From Ichthyophthirius multifiliis (Eukaryota > Ciliophora > Oligohymenophorea > Hymenostomatida): DNA of 64,000 nucleotides. Positions 1 through 12,583 of this stretch are shown here, one piece after another (the first letter of the stretch is position 1; each line of letters opens with the position of its first letter). The notes under the pieces were generated by a model, which was not told the origin of the DNA, did no database searches, and saw only the letters and a list, made by a program, of their open reading frames with translations. The stretch is taken from positions 62,001 to 126,000 of the forward strand of contig NW_004086040.1 of the NCBI RefSeq assembly GCF_000220395.1. Reading direction: 5' to 3'. Both the position numbers and the translations under genes were made by a program.

Positions 1-1217
1 TTAATTGAAAAATATGCTTACTATAAATGGAAGTAAATTTATTTAAAAAATAGGCAAAAAACAGACTTAATTAAAAGAAATATTTACTTAACTAAAAAAA
101 TAGCAATAAATAAAATAAGAAAAAGAATTATTTACTTGCAAAAATCAAAAAAATAATTATAAAAATATTTATTTTAGGTTTAATAAAAATTCTTCTTTTT
201 TTTAAGATTAATTGTTTAAGATATCAGAATTCGAAATTAATAAAAACTTTAATATTTTGAGGATAAACTAAGAAAAAACTATTTAAAATTTTATTTTATT
301 TAATTAAAAAATAATCTAATTTTAATAAATAAATAAAATATTGCTTAGTAAAAGTAATATGAATTAAAAATAAAATTAAAATATTTTTTTTGTTTGAAAT
401 AAAATTGGAAAAATATTTAATAAGTAAAACTTATTTAATTCTAATAATTAAAGAAATAAAAAGAGAATTAAAAAGAAAAGAAAATTATTAGATTTTATTA
501 AATAGTTTAATATCTTATTACAAAAAAATACATGTATAAATTTCTTAAACGAATAAAAATATTTTTTAAAATAAAAATTATTCAAAATATAAATCAATAA
601 ATTGAATAAAAAATTCTTTTTTAAAAAAATTAATTCAATAATAATATTGCAATACATAAAGATAATAAATTATGGGTTGTTATTTAAAAATTAAAACATT
701 TTTAATAATTTAATATTAAAAAAAATATTTTTTAATGCTTTTTTGAATATTAATAAAAAAAACGAATATAAAAATATGCTATTATTAAATATATTAATAA
801 TATTAAATACTAATACTTTAAATAAATGATTAAGTTTTTAATTTTAAAAAAGAAAATTGGAATTATTAATAAAATTTAAATGAATAGAATTAAATATTAA
901 ATGTGGAAAATTTGGAAAAGAAAATATTTTTAAGTTTATTAATATAATTAAAATAGAAAAACACAAATTTTAAAAATATAAGAAAATCTAAAAAAATAAT
1001 ATAGCTAAACTAATCAAATTATTAATAATTTAAAAAATAAAATTTGATAATTAATTAATATAATTTTTTTATTTATTTTTAATTATTCTAAAAAAAATCA
1101 AAAATATAATTAAATTAATAAATATATATAAAAATAAATTACACATAAATAATATTTAGTTTAAAATAAATTAAGTATAAATTAAAAATATAAAAAATTT
1201 TAATAATAGATAGTAAA
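1..1217. other. A+T-rich intergenic region, no gene seen
   Basis: This stretch is almost pure A/T with poly-A and poly-T runs and has no open frame of recognisable composition on either strand. A short hydrophobic minus-strand frame near 448-657 is low complexity and is not called. No telomeric TTGGGG/CCCCAA repeat is present at the left edge, so the window probably does not start at a chromosome end. Confidence 0.7.
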
Positions 1218-3629
1218 ATGGCCGAAACTAAATACAAAAATTTACTAGAATAAATTGATTTAAAGCTCGATAAACAAAATAAAATATAATAAAAAAGTTA
1301 TAATGACCCATCTTAATTTTCAATTTAAAGTTTACTTTAGAAAATAGAAGGAAACGATGAGTAAGAAAACACTTAAAATTTGAAAAAACAGCTTGAAGAT
1401 TTGAATAAAAGAAGCGTATTTTTATTAATATAAAATAAAAAAAAAAAAATTATAAAAGAAACTTCTATAAGAACCCGAATCAATAGGTAAACAAGAAAAA
1501 GCTGAAAGAAAAGCTAATTATGAAATAATAAAGGATGATGTAGCTAAATGGATTCCTATAATAAAAAAAGCAAGAGAAGCAGATCATTTGAATTTTAGTA
1601 ATAAAGATACAAGATTAGATTAAAGAATGTAAAAAATAGTTTTCATATTTATTTATTTTAAAAAATAAATAAATTAAAATTAGAAATTATATTAGTGGAA
1701 CTGATTTAAAACAGAATAAAATAGCTTTAACTATTGAATAAAAACTTTAAGAACTAAATTTAAAAACTGAAAAATAAATAAGAGCAAAAGAAATAGAAAT
1801 ATTAGAAAAAATAGATCCTAAAGAAGCTAAAAAAAGAATAAACGAAATTCAAAAATAAAAAAATTTAATGTTTTATTAAGAATTAAAAAATAAAAGAGTT
1901 TCGAAAATAAAAAGCAAACTTTATCACAAAATTAAAAATAAAAAAAAACTTAAATAAAAAATGGAAGAATTAAATGATCCAAACTTAAGAAAATAAGAAG
2001 AAGAAAAATAGTAGAAGAAAGGGCTAAAGAAAGAATTGGAATGAGACACAAAACTAAATCTAAACATGTAAAAGATATGTTAAAATATGGAGATAAAAAA
2101 ACCTTTTAATAATCTATTACAGATATTAATAATTAAAGACAGGCTTTATTAAAAAAAGTCTAAAATATAGAAAATGATGGAGATTATTCTTCTGATGGTT
2201 ATTAAAATTTAGATGACAATGAAGTATTTATTATAATTATAAAAATAAATTATATTTTTAAATTAAAAAATAAAAATATATTTAAGTTAAGAGATTAAGC
2301 TATAAAGGATCTTGAAAAAGAATTATAAGATAATAGTGAATAAGAATACGAATAAAAAGATGAAAAAATTGGTGTTAAGTTTTATGATGATTTAACTGAA
2401 CAAAAAAAAACTTATATAGAGAAGAAGCTACAAAATTACTTTAAAAATTATAAGATAATGATTAATTAGAGTATTTTTTTTTATATTAATACATTTTTTT
2501 TTTTTTCTTTTATAGTGATATTTTGAGTGAAGAAGATTTATTAGAAAGTGATAATGAAGAAAAATAATAAATTATAAATAAAAAAAGAAAACAAAAAGAA
2601 GCATAATAAAAAGATTAGGAAAAAGAAGAATTATTTGAAGGAAGAAAATTATATAAAAAAGATGAAAAACATAAAAATTTAGAATAGAATACGAAGATCA
2701 AAAATAAAATTTAAAACCAGAAAAAAAATAAACCATAAATACTGAAAATATTTTAAAAAAATATTTAAAGGAATAATAAGATTAAGAAGAAGAAAATCAA
2801 ATAAATGAATAAGAAAAAAATTAAGCAAATAATCATTTATAAGAAAACTAATAAAAAAAATAGACTACAAATATTGATTTTAATGAATAAAATTTAGTTA
2901 AAGGATTAAATGTAGAATAACTTAAATAAAAATATAAAAAGGAAGCGCAAGTAGTATTTTCTAAAAAAGAAATCGACAAATTCAATGATGAAAATAAGTA
3001 AGAAATTTATAAAGATCTTTAAAATTTTAATGTTTTAGTGGACGATGATGTAATATATATATAATATTATTTTTTATTTAATATTAATAAATAAAAACAA
3101 TAAGAATCAAAAAGAATTTGTTAATTAAAAATACGAAGAATATGAAAAAGATCTACCTTAAGAGAAAAAAGCCTTATAAGGTAAATTCTTTAAGTTTATT
3201 TTGTTTTAAAAAAAGAAATAAATTTCTTTTGTATAAAGGATGGGGATAATGGACTGGATTAGGTGTAGTTTAAGTTTAATAGCCAAGTGCAGAATAATTA
3301 GCTAAATAAAAATAGGCTAAAATATAATTATTAAAAAAACAAAGAATTGATGGAAATAATGATAATGTTATTATTAATGAAAAAAGAAATAAATTATTCA
3401 ATTAACATTTGGTTAAAGAACTTCCACATCCATATAAAAATAAAGAATAATTTGAATATTTAAATAATTAACCTTTAGGTATATATTTTATTTCCATTTT
3501 TTTATTATTTTAAAAGGTTCTGAATGGAATACAATGAAAAGTCATATTAATTTAACTAAACCTAAAATAAAAACCTAACCAGGATATATAATTTAACCTT
3601 CTAATTTACCGAAGTCATATTAGGCTTGA
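1218..3629 (+). CDS. UTP14: UTP14, U3 snoRNP-associated SSU processome protein
   Basis: UTP14 is a component of the small-subunit processome in the nucleolus; in yeast it activates the helicase Dhr1 in U3 snoRNA release. The start is the ATG of MAETKYKNLL. The conserved block 'ERKANYEIIKDDVAKW' then 'READHL' (about 1507-1590) matches the family 'R.AY...K..V.KW.P.V..NR.A..L' signature. Further on are the 'KIKSKLYHKI' block, the 'ERAKERIGMRHKTKSKH' block (about 2014-2070) and the C-terminal 'GWGNWTGLG', 'NVIINEKRNK', 'LPHPYKNKEQFE' and 'GSEWNTMKSHINLTKP' blocks, ending at TGA 3627-3629. Introns lie at about 1416-1458, 1640-1684, 2224-2285, 2473-2516, 3050-3104, 3181-3238 and 3479-3516. The frame changes by one base near 2009-2014, near the A9 run at about 2400 and near 2680, while homology continues on both sides. 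These are probably sequence errors, so this is likely a functional gene. Family assignment is firm; exon edges are approximate. Confidence 0.93.
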
Positions 3630-3829
3630 ATATAAAATATTTTAAAATATATTTTAATATATATTTTAACTTATTTATTGTATAATTAAAAAAAAAAAAA
3701 ATTATTAATTTAAAATGAAAAAATTAATTTCTCTAAAAATTAAATTGTAATAAAATATAAAATTTTTAAGAAAACCTAAAAAATTTAAAATATTTATTTA
3801 AAAAAAACAAAATAAATAAAAAATAATAA

Positions 3830-4625
3830 ATGTCAAATAAAGATACCCAAAAGCTTGAGAAACAACTAATTCATTAGTAAATATAAATAGAAGAATTAAC
3901 TAAAGAAAAAGAAGCATTAGAATCCGTCTTAAGCCAAACTCGAATCAAATGCGAAGATTACCAAAACGAATATGAAAAAGCCATAATAATGAAATCTCGT
4001 ATAAATGAGATTGTCTAATCAGAAGTTTAAAAAAAAGAAACAATTTTAAATCTATAATTTGAAAAAAGACTAAAAGAATTCGAATATTTTAAAGACAGGC
4101 ATAATTAATAAATTTTACGTATTTAAATATTAGAATAAGAAAACCAAAATAAAGATTCCCAAATAAAAAGTTTTAGAAGAGAACTTAAATAGGCTTTGAA
4201 AAAACAATATGAAGGCTTTCAAGAATAATAATGGGAATAATAAAGAAAAGAGGAAATGCACGAAACATAAGATTTAAGAAAAAAATTTGGAAAAGAAGTC
4301 CAATCTTATAATGATTTGAGTGAAAAAATGAGTAATATTTTAGCTGAAAATAGAGTTTTGAGAAAACTAGCTAAAGTCCCTGAAAATTATGGGTTTAATA
4401 TTGAAGATATTAAGACTTCAGAGCAGGCTAAAATTGAAGATTTTAAAGCCCAAATAAGGTATTTAGAAAAAGAAGTGGAAGATTTAGAAGGAGAGAGAAT
4501 TTAGTTAAGAAATAGGCTTAGAATCCAAGCTAATCTATTTGGTTAGAATCCTTAGGGCGAAAGATATGCTAATTTAACTTAAGTTTAATTGTATTTTTTT
4601 TATAAACTAAATACTATATATATAT

Positions 4626-4663
<38 letters not shown>

Positions 4664-6985
4664 TTAAATTTTATATATACATATATATTATTTTTTATAC
4701 ATAGAATATAAGTCGATGAATTCGTCTCAAATTTAAAAAATAAACTTTTCACAAATAATAAAATGGATGAGACAAAAGCTTAAATGCAAAAAAAAATTAG
4801 TTAATTAGAATTAAAAGTTTATCAATTCGAAAGATAATAGTCTGATTCGGAGATTAAAACTCAATAAAAAAGCATTTTTTCAGAAAAAGACATATAAAAA
4901 TTAATAAAATAAAACGATGATTTAAAAAAAACTTTAGAAGCAATAACGAATTAATTAAATATAGTGTAAGAATCTCAAAAAAATTAGAATTTATATATAA
5001 ACATGACAAAAAAATAATAATTAAAACTATATTATTAATAATAACTTTAGTTAGTATTCTAATTTACAAAAAGCACCTTAACCATTACCTGGATAATTTG
5101 GAGATTGGGACGATATTTAAAAAGTGAGAAGTTTAAAATTTTAATAGATTACTCCGGCAGATTTCTTCGATTCATATAATAGTGGAGGATTCGATAAAAC
5201 ACTCGCAAAATATTAAATTGCTCAATTATAGGTCATGAATTTAGAATCAATGCATATTATGGCAGAAAAAGAAAAAGAAAACATAGTTGTTTTAGGTGAA
5301 TTGGAAGAAATTAAAGTTAAGTTGGAACAATGTTTACTTATTTAGGATAATTTGTATGAAACCTATTATGAAAAAAATATGTAGTTCGAATAGGAAATTA
5401 AGCTTTTGAAAGAATAGATAAATGATAAAAGTATTTAGGTAGAAATTCTTAAATCGGAATTAAATGAGTATAAAAATGTAGTTGCTATGCATAAGAATAA
5501 TGATTAAGATAAAATGATGTAAAAAATCGCAGAAAATGCTCAAAAAGTTTCAATTTTAGATACAAATTTAATAAAGTTATTATTTTATATATATTATTTT
5601 ATATAATATTATTTTATATTATATTACATTATTTTATTTATTTTATTTTATTTTTTCTTTTTTTATTTTATTTTATTTTGAAAAAAAAATTATAGAGTAA
5701 CAAGATAATATTAATATGTAAATTCACTCTATAATGAAATAAACGATTCTTATAAAAATTATACTACTGAGTTTTTAAATAAGGAATAATTACTTATTGA
5801 AAAAATACATAGTTTAATGTAATGGAAATCAAAAGCCTAACATTATATGCAATAATTACTTAAAGAACTTTAAAATTCAATAAAAAAAAATAATTATGAT
5901 ATTTTAAGATAAAAATATGATAAAACTTAAGATGAAATTGTCAATTTAAAAGAAAGAAATACCGAATTATTATAATAAATTCATAAATTAAAAAGTAGAA
6001 AAAAAAAATATAAAAATAAAATTTAAATTAAAATTTTTAATTAAAATGAATAGATAGTGATAGAGAATTATTTGAAAAAAATAAAAAAATTGGTATAATG
6101 GAAGAAGAAATAGTAGAATTATAATTAGAATTAGAAATGGTAAAAAATATGTTATAAGTAGTTGATCCGACCTATAAAAATTATTAAATTGCCTATCAAA
6201 AGTTAATTGATTTAATGTAGTAAAAAGGTATTTCACCAATGTAAGTTTTCCAATAAATTGATGAAAACAGAGACGGATCTTTAGGTCCGAAAGAATTTTT
6301 ATAAGCAATGAAAAAATTGGAGCTGAATTTTACCAAAACAGAAGTAGACATACTTTTTAGGTTTTTTTTTAAAAAAAATAAATAAATATTTATTATGTTT
6401 TTAGATTTATGGATTTTGATGGAAATAATAATATTGATTTAAAAGAATTTCAAAGAAAATTAAGAAGATCAGGACTTAATTTTAAGAAAACTTAAGAAAA
6501 AATAATATTTGATTTATGGGAAAAAATTTAATAAGCAGGATTAAGCTTAGGTGAAGTTTTTAAAGCATTCGATAAAGATGGTAGTGGAGAAGTTTCTAAG
6601 AATGAAATGCATGATACTTTAAAAATTTTATTACCAAATATAGACTAAGAAACAGTTGATTATGTTTATGAATTAGCAGATACATCAGGAGATTAAAAAA
6701 TCAGTTATTTAGAATTTCATTCTTTATTCGAAAATATTATCTAAGATAATATAAGGTAATTTTTTTAATTGTACAAAAGAAAATTGTTTTTTTCAAGAGA
6801 AAAATTATTAATGACAGTAGAAGAATTAAGCTGGTAAAAATAAGTAGTTTTAAAAATAGATGAAGCTATACATTAATAAGGTCAATATATAAAAGATTTA
6901 TATTAATTAATAGATAATGATAATAATTCTGAAATTACAATAGATGAATTCGAAGGTAATTATTTTAATAATAAAAAAAAGTAAC

Positions 6986-7049
<64 letters not shown>

Positions 7050-10000
7050 TATATATATCTATATTTATATATATATTAAAAAAAATAAAAGGCGTCTTTA
7101 CAAAGTTAAAATTAATAATATCAAAAGAAGAATTAAAAGATTTATTTAATGATATAGATGTAGACAGTAATGGAAGCATAGAATATATAGAATTAATAAA
7201 TTATATTAGATAAGCAAAAGTAGAGAAATCTAAAATCGAGAAAACAAAAAAAATAACTTTGAAAATATAAACGTTATAATAATAAGGAAAATTAAAAGAA
7301 ATAGAATATGAAAATATACGTAATTTATCTAAAGAAGATAGACTTTAATTAAAACTAAATTTGCATGAAATAAAAGAAAAGAATTTAACAAATAAAATTG
7401 ATTATTAGGCCTATTAATTAAACTTGTCTGATAAAATCAATAAAAAAGTGTTACAATAATTAAAAGAAAGGGATAATGAAATTCTTTTGTAAATAAAAAA
7501 GTACAATGAAGCGAAAAAACTAAACCATAAATTATTAAATATGCTTCAAAATTGCGAAACAAAATAAAAAAGCAAATAAATACATAATTTAAATAAAAAA
7601 CTTTTAAAAGAAACAATAGAATTAAAAGGTTAAAATAAAAGTTTGAAAGAAATGCATGAATTTGCAAGTAATTAAGTTAAATATTTGCTAATTTAGAATG
7701 AAATGCATAAATAGGATACTGAGTTTTTAAATAATATTAAAGACCTAAATTAAGAAAATATTATAATTGGAAGATTACAACATTCTTTGTTGATTTCCAG
7801 GTATAATTAAGCTCAAGTTAATATTAAATATGATAATCTTATTCATGATCTGGATAAATATTAACAAACTATTTAAATTCTGGAGAATGAATTAGACGAA
7901 GCTAATAATGATTGTATTGAAACTAGAGAAATTCTAAGAATTAAAATTTAAGATTATGAAGAATAAATCGCTGATTTGAAAAGTAAAATTATACCGGCTA
8001 TTAATATTGCGAAAATAGATGAGATGTATAAAAGAATTAATGAACTTTCTTCTATGAAAAATGAACTTGAATAAAGCAATAAATAATTAAGAGATATTAA
8101 TTATGAATTAGCAAGTAATTCTTTTTTTATATCTATTTTTTAATTTAATTTTAATAAAATAGTTAAATGCGATTATTTTGAAATTTTATAGTCATCTTTT
8201 AATGTCATAAAATAAAAATTATAATCAGATGATTACGATGATATACAAAAAAAAATTATTGAACTTTAAATGGAACTTAATGAGCGTAAATTACTAGAAT
8301 TTAAGTAATTTCTTATATAAAAAAAAATTAATTATATATGTTTATATATAAAGAGCAAGAAGAGACAAAGAAATGTTTTTAGAAAAGGAAGAATATTTCC
8401 AAAAAATAATAAAATAACATTTAGAACATGCCAGATAATTGGAAACCTAATTATAAACAGCAAATTTAAAATTTGAAGAAAGAGAGTCTTTTTGGAGATA
8501 AAAACATTAATAAACTATAAACATGATTTTAAATGATAAACAAAGTAAATAACAACAGGAAGAAGCCATAACTAGATTATAAGTTTAAACGGCAAAAGGC
8601 AGTAGATTGAGCAAAACTAACAATTTAATAAATAAAGAATAATAATAATAATAATAATAATAATTAATTAATTAAAATTTGGAAAATTAACAAAAAGAAA
8701 TATTGGAATTAAAGGAAACTATTGATAAAAAAACATAGGAAATTATAAAATTCGAAATTTAAAATGAAGATTTAATAAAATAAAATAAAAGGTAAAAAAT
8801 ATAATTTTTATATACAAAATAAAAAAAAAAGTCTGTAATTAATTCAAACATAAAATTTAGAAAAAATAAAAGAGCAAGTAATAAATGAAGAAAATGAAAA
8901 AATAACCTTCGCAGCATAAAAAACAATAAATACTCTTTAAAATATAATTGATAATAAAAATATAGAAATCGATAGAATAAATTAATATATAGATGAATTA
9001 AAATAAAATTATATAAAAGAAAAAGAAAAAGATTCTTAATAAATTCGTAGTTTAATAATATAATTAAGTGAAAGTAAAATTGAAAATAATTAAAGTATAG
9101 CCACTACTTAAAATACCGATGATGATTTTAAAGTTTAAAAATAAATGGATAATATAGAATAAGCCTTTGATTAAAAAAACAAATAATTAAAAGAAGTCGT
9201 TAATATTAAAGATAATTTTTATATCAAAATTAAACTTTAAGAAAATTAAATTAAAGAAGTATATTTTTAATATTATATATATTTTTGTTTTTATTTATTA
9301 TTTTAAATTAGTTTTAATAAAAAATTGAATATCTATAAGAAGACTTAAAATAGGAAAGAGAAAATAATCAAAATTAAAATCTACATGAATAAATAAAAAA
9401 TTTATAGAAACTTCTTAAAGATAGAAATAAATCTTTATAAGAAGTAAAAGAGAAAATGAATGGATTAATGTAAGAATACAAGAGTTAAATTTAACAAGAT
9501 TTATATAAGAAAGAAGAAGAATTTAATAAAAAAGAAAATAATATGAAAAATGAAAATTAGAATTTAGAAAAATAATTACTCTAAGCTTTGGAAAGTATAA
9601 AATAAATGAAAAAAGAAATAACTAAATTATAAAATGAATCGAAATAAATTCAAATAAATGTCAAAACGTATTAATAATAACCATAATAGGATTTATAAAA
9701 AAGCATGTCATAAAAAGTTCAAGAAAAATAATCTAATGATATTAAAAAAAATTAATAGGTTGAAAAAATTAATATAGAAAAAACAAATAAAGGTTCTTAA
9801 ACTGAAGAAACTTATCCTTTATAAGATGAATAAGAAAAATAAGAAAATACTTTTAAAAAAAAAAATACTTAAAAAATTTAATAATAATAGGAAGTTTTAG
9901 CCTAAGATAAAATAAAAAAATAATCTATAAATTTAAAAGAAGAGGAATTATAAAAAAGAAATGAAACCCTTAAAATTTATTTAGAAAATATGAAAGAAGA

Positions 10001-10749
10001 AAAAGAAAAATTGCAAAAATAATACAATTATAAAGTCGAATAATGTAAAAGTTTAGAATAATAATTAAAGAAAATAAATAATAAAACATCAAATAATATA
10101 TAAAGATAAGAATCATCAATTAATAATAATAATAATGAAATTATTAATACTGAATTAAAATAAATTATATATGAATTAGAAGATAAAATTTATATACTAT
10201 AATAAGATTTAGGAATAAAAGATTAGTAACTTAAATTTAGTTAATAAGAATAAATTCAATAAGCTAATTAAAATAAAAATTTAGAAGTAAATATTTAAAT
10301 ATATATTTTACTTTTTATTTTTAAAATAAACAGAATGAAATAAAAAGAATGTAAGAATAATTATAAAATTTAACTTCAGGAAATATATCAAATAATGAAT
10401 TCAAAAAATAATTAATTTAAGAATAAAATAATCTTATTAATGAATTAAAAACTAAACTTGATAAATTAAGAAATGAATTATCTGAAATTTAAAAAAAATA
10501 TGAAAATATTTATTTAGAAAACAAAGTTTTATTTTCAATTAATTTTTTTTTTAAAAAAAAAGCATATATTAAATTTTTATTTTATTTTTTTAAAAAAAGA
10601 AACTAACTTTTATTAAAGAGAATTTCGATGAATAAATTGAAAAATTATAAAAAAGAATAAATGAAACAGAATAAATAAAAAAATAATAATCTTTTATATA
10701 AAAGCCATTAAATGAGACATTAAGGAATACTAAACGTAAGAATAAATGA
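3830..10749 (+). CDS. Long coiled-coil EF-hand protein, CEP290-related
   Basis: This is a protein of roughly 2,000 residues, almost all charged, Gln-rich coiled coil, starting MSNKDTQKLEKQ and ending at TGA 10747-10749. Around 4330-4560 it carries 'ENRVLRKLAKVPENYGF' followed by 'RYLEKEVEDLEGERIQLRNR', closely resembling the CEP290 block 'EN..LR.KLG.....EI..LEEERLDLKKKIR'. CEP290 is a transition-zone and centrosomal protein of cilia. Between about 6240 and 7210 sits a group of EF-hands with loops such as DENRDGSLGPKE, DFDGNNNIDLKE, DKDGSGEVSKNE and DVDSNGSIEYIE, so calcium binding is likely. About nine introns are visible; one (about 6956-7091) is mostly TA repeat. A TAA-coded polyQ run lies at about 8640-8670. 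Frame is maintained over most of the gene with one shift near 5060. The CEP290 relationship is my inference from one motif plus architecture; another basal-body coiled-coil family is possible. Confidence 0.8.
4612..4668. repeat. TA microsatellite inside an intron
   Basis: Two blocks of alternating TA broken by AAATA sit inside the intron between the CEP290-like motif exon and the next exon (about 4586-4704). Confidence 0.85.
6988..7076. repeat. TA microsatellite inside an intron
   Basis: About 50 bases of uninterrupted TA followed by degenerate TA repeats lie within the intron (about 6956-7091) that separates EF-hand exons of the CEP290-like gene. Translation through it gives meaningless Tyr-Ile runs. 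Confidence 0.88.
8638..8671 (+). repeat. TAA triplet repeat coding polyglutamine
   Basis: An uninterrupted TAA run lies in the coding frame of the CEP290-like protein and is read as Gln in this code. It follows '...NNLINKE' and precedes 'LINQNLENQ', so it is an in-frame polyQ tract. Confidence 0.8.
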
Positions 10750-10987
10750 ATAAACAAAAATTATTTATGTTTAATTAATTAAAAATTATATAAAAAGATT
10801 TATATGTAAAAAATAAATAATTATCAATAAATAAATTTTAAAATAAAAAAAAAATTAATTCTAATAAATAGTAATAATTTTAAATAAAAAAATTCAGATA
10901 TTAAAATACTTTCTAAATTTTATATGAAAAATATACAAAAAAATTAATAAAAAATAAAATATTTATCATAAAAAATAATAATCACAA

Positions 10988-12349
10988 ATGAATAAGTAAC
11001 CATTTAAAGTCATTGATGATCTTATATAATAATTTAAATAAAAAAATTTTAATAATATAAATATTTTTTTAAAAGAATCATATAATAATAGCAATGTAAA
11101 AATAAACAAAAATTATAATCTAATTTAACATTATTATAAAAGTATTTATATAATGATATTAACTTTGATAATTTCGAAGATAAAAATAAGTATAATTTCT
11201 AAGATGAATTATAAAAAAGTTTTTGTGATTTTATTTTCGCTTATATAAAATGGATAATAGACAAAAATCTAAATTATGAATTTAATGCATTTCCTAATAT
11301 AATAAAAGCTTCTAATTTTTGTAGAGCTATTTTTTAAAAAATGACTAAAGATAATTAAGATATGCTTACTTTTATAAAAGGATTTTTAAGCATAATTAAA
11401 AAAGCATCTAAATAAGCATTATAATATGCAAAATAAGTAATCTATATATCATACTATTTTAATATATTTGTAAATACTATAAAATAAAATAAATAAGAAT
11501 TAAAAAGATGAAGAAAAAATTTTATAATAAGCAGTTGATTAATTGAATTAATATTCTTCAGCTGTAAATATATATAGGAGAAATGAAGGATGTGAATATA
11601 AGAAAAATATAGCCCTTTAAATATATAATACTTTATTAGAATTTAATTTTTATAGGTATGATTATTCAGGATGTTCTAGTATAATAAATTTAACAAAAGA
11701 ATTTTAAGACGTACATAGTCCTACATTAAAATAACAGCCAAAAAGCTAATAAATAACTTTTATGTATTATTATGGAAGAATATTATTGTTTTTGCAAGAT
11801 TATGTAAAAAGTTCTTAATGTCTTTAGTTTGCATTTAATAATTGTTTAAAAAATCAATTCTCTTAAAGGAAATAAATATTGAAATATTTGATCCCTGTAA
11901 ATATACAAATAGGGAAATTACCTTCAGCATAATTTATTTAAAGATATGAATTTTTCGAATATTCGCTTATTGCTGAGGCAGTTTTGGAAGGTAATATTTT
12001 TAAATTAGAATAAGAAAAATAAAAATGGAAAAAACTATTAGTTAAAAGATGTTTATATGTTAATTTTGGAAAATTCATGTTCCTTACTATTAGAAATTTG
12101 TGTAAAAAAATAATTTGTCTAGTCGCAGCTTAATATTAAAATAAAATTCCTTTAGAAGTTTTTACAAATGCATTTAGTTTCTCAGCTTAAAAATAAATGG
12201 TAAATGAAGAAATTATATGCTTGTTAAGTGGGTAGTTCTATTAAGGGTTTCTTAAAGGTTATATTTGGTAAGGTAAAAAAGTTATTTTAAAAGCAAATAA
12301 TTCTGTTGTTAGTATAAAATAAATATATGGGTAAATGAATGAAGAATGA
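10988..12349 (+). CDS. PCID2: PCID2/Thp1-like PCI domain protein (TREX-2 family)
   Basis: The protein matches the PCID2/Thp1/CSN12 family. In TREX-2 complexes this PCI subunit couples transcription to mRNA export at nuclear pores. Diagnostic are 'FMYYYGRILLFLQDYVKS' and 'LQFAFNNCLKNQFSQRKQIL' (about 11760-11880), 'YLIPVNIQIGKLPS', then the winged-helix PCI part 'ITYRN'-type segment (here LTIRNLCKKI), 'QNKIPLEVFTNAFSF', 'EEIICLLSGQFYQGFLKGYI' and 'KANNSVVSIKQIYG' before TGA 12347-12349. An intron lies at about 11437-11497. The N-terminal reading frame shifts by one base around the T7 run near 11065, upstream of 'NDINFDNFEDK'. The start MNKQPFKVIDD is the first plausible ATG. Family identity is well supported over the C-terminal 300 residues and weaker at the N-terminus. 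Confidence 0.87.
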
Positions 12350-12583
12350 ATATATATTAAAAAAAAATATGATTTTTTTTAAAAAAAATAAAATATTAAA
12401 ACTAAAAATTATAATAATTAAAACTAACTTTATGAATAAAAATATATATAATAGATGTTTTGAAACATTAAACATTAAATTGAATAATTATTGTTTTTTA
12501 TAAAATAATATATTAAATTTTGTATTATTTTAATATTTATTGTTTAATTTTCGGTTAAACTCTAAAAAAAGTTTAAATATTTG

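Noticed and set aside
448-657. Minus-strand frame of 69 codons, hydrophobic
   Set aside because: Composition is Phe/Ile/Leu/Asn from A/T runs, there is no homology, and it stops at codons that are not stops in this code.
5988-6308. Minus-strand 106-codon frame that looks membrane-like
   Set aside because: It lies opposite the coiled-coil/EF-hand exon of the CEP290-like gene; a shadow of Lys/Glu-rich coding read backwards.
6944-7213. Frame of 89 codons across a TA repeat with an EF-hand at its end
   Set aside because: The Tyr-Ile run is an intron; only the EF-hand part is real and belongs to the larger CEP290-like gene.
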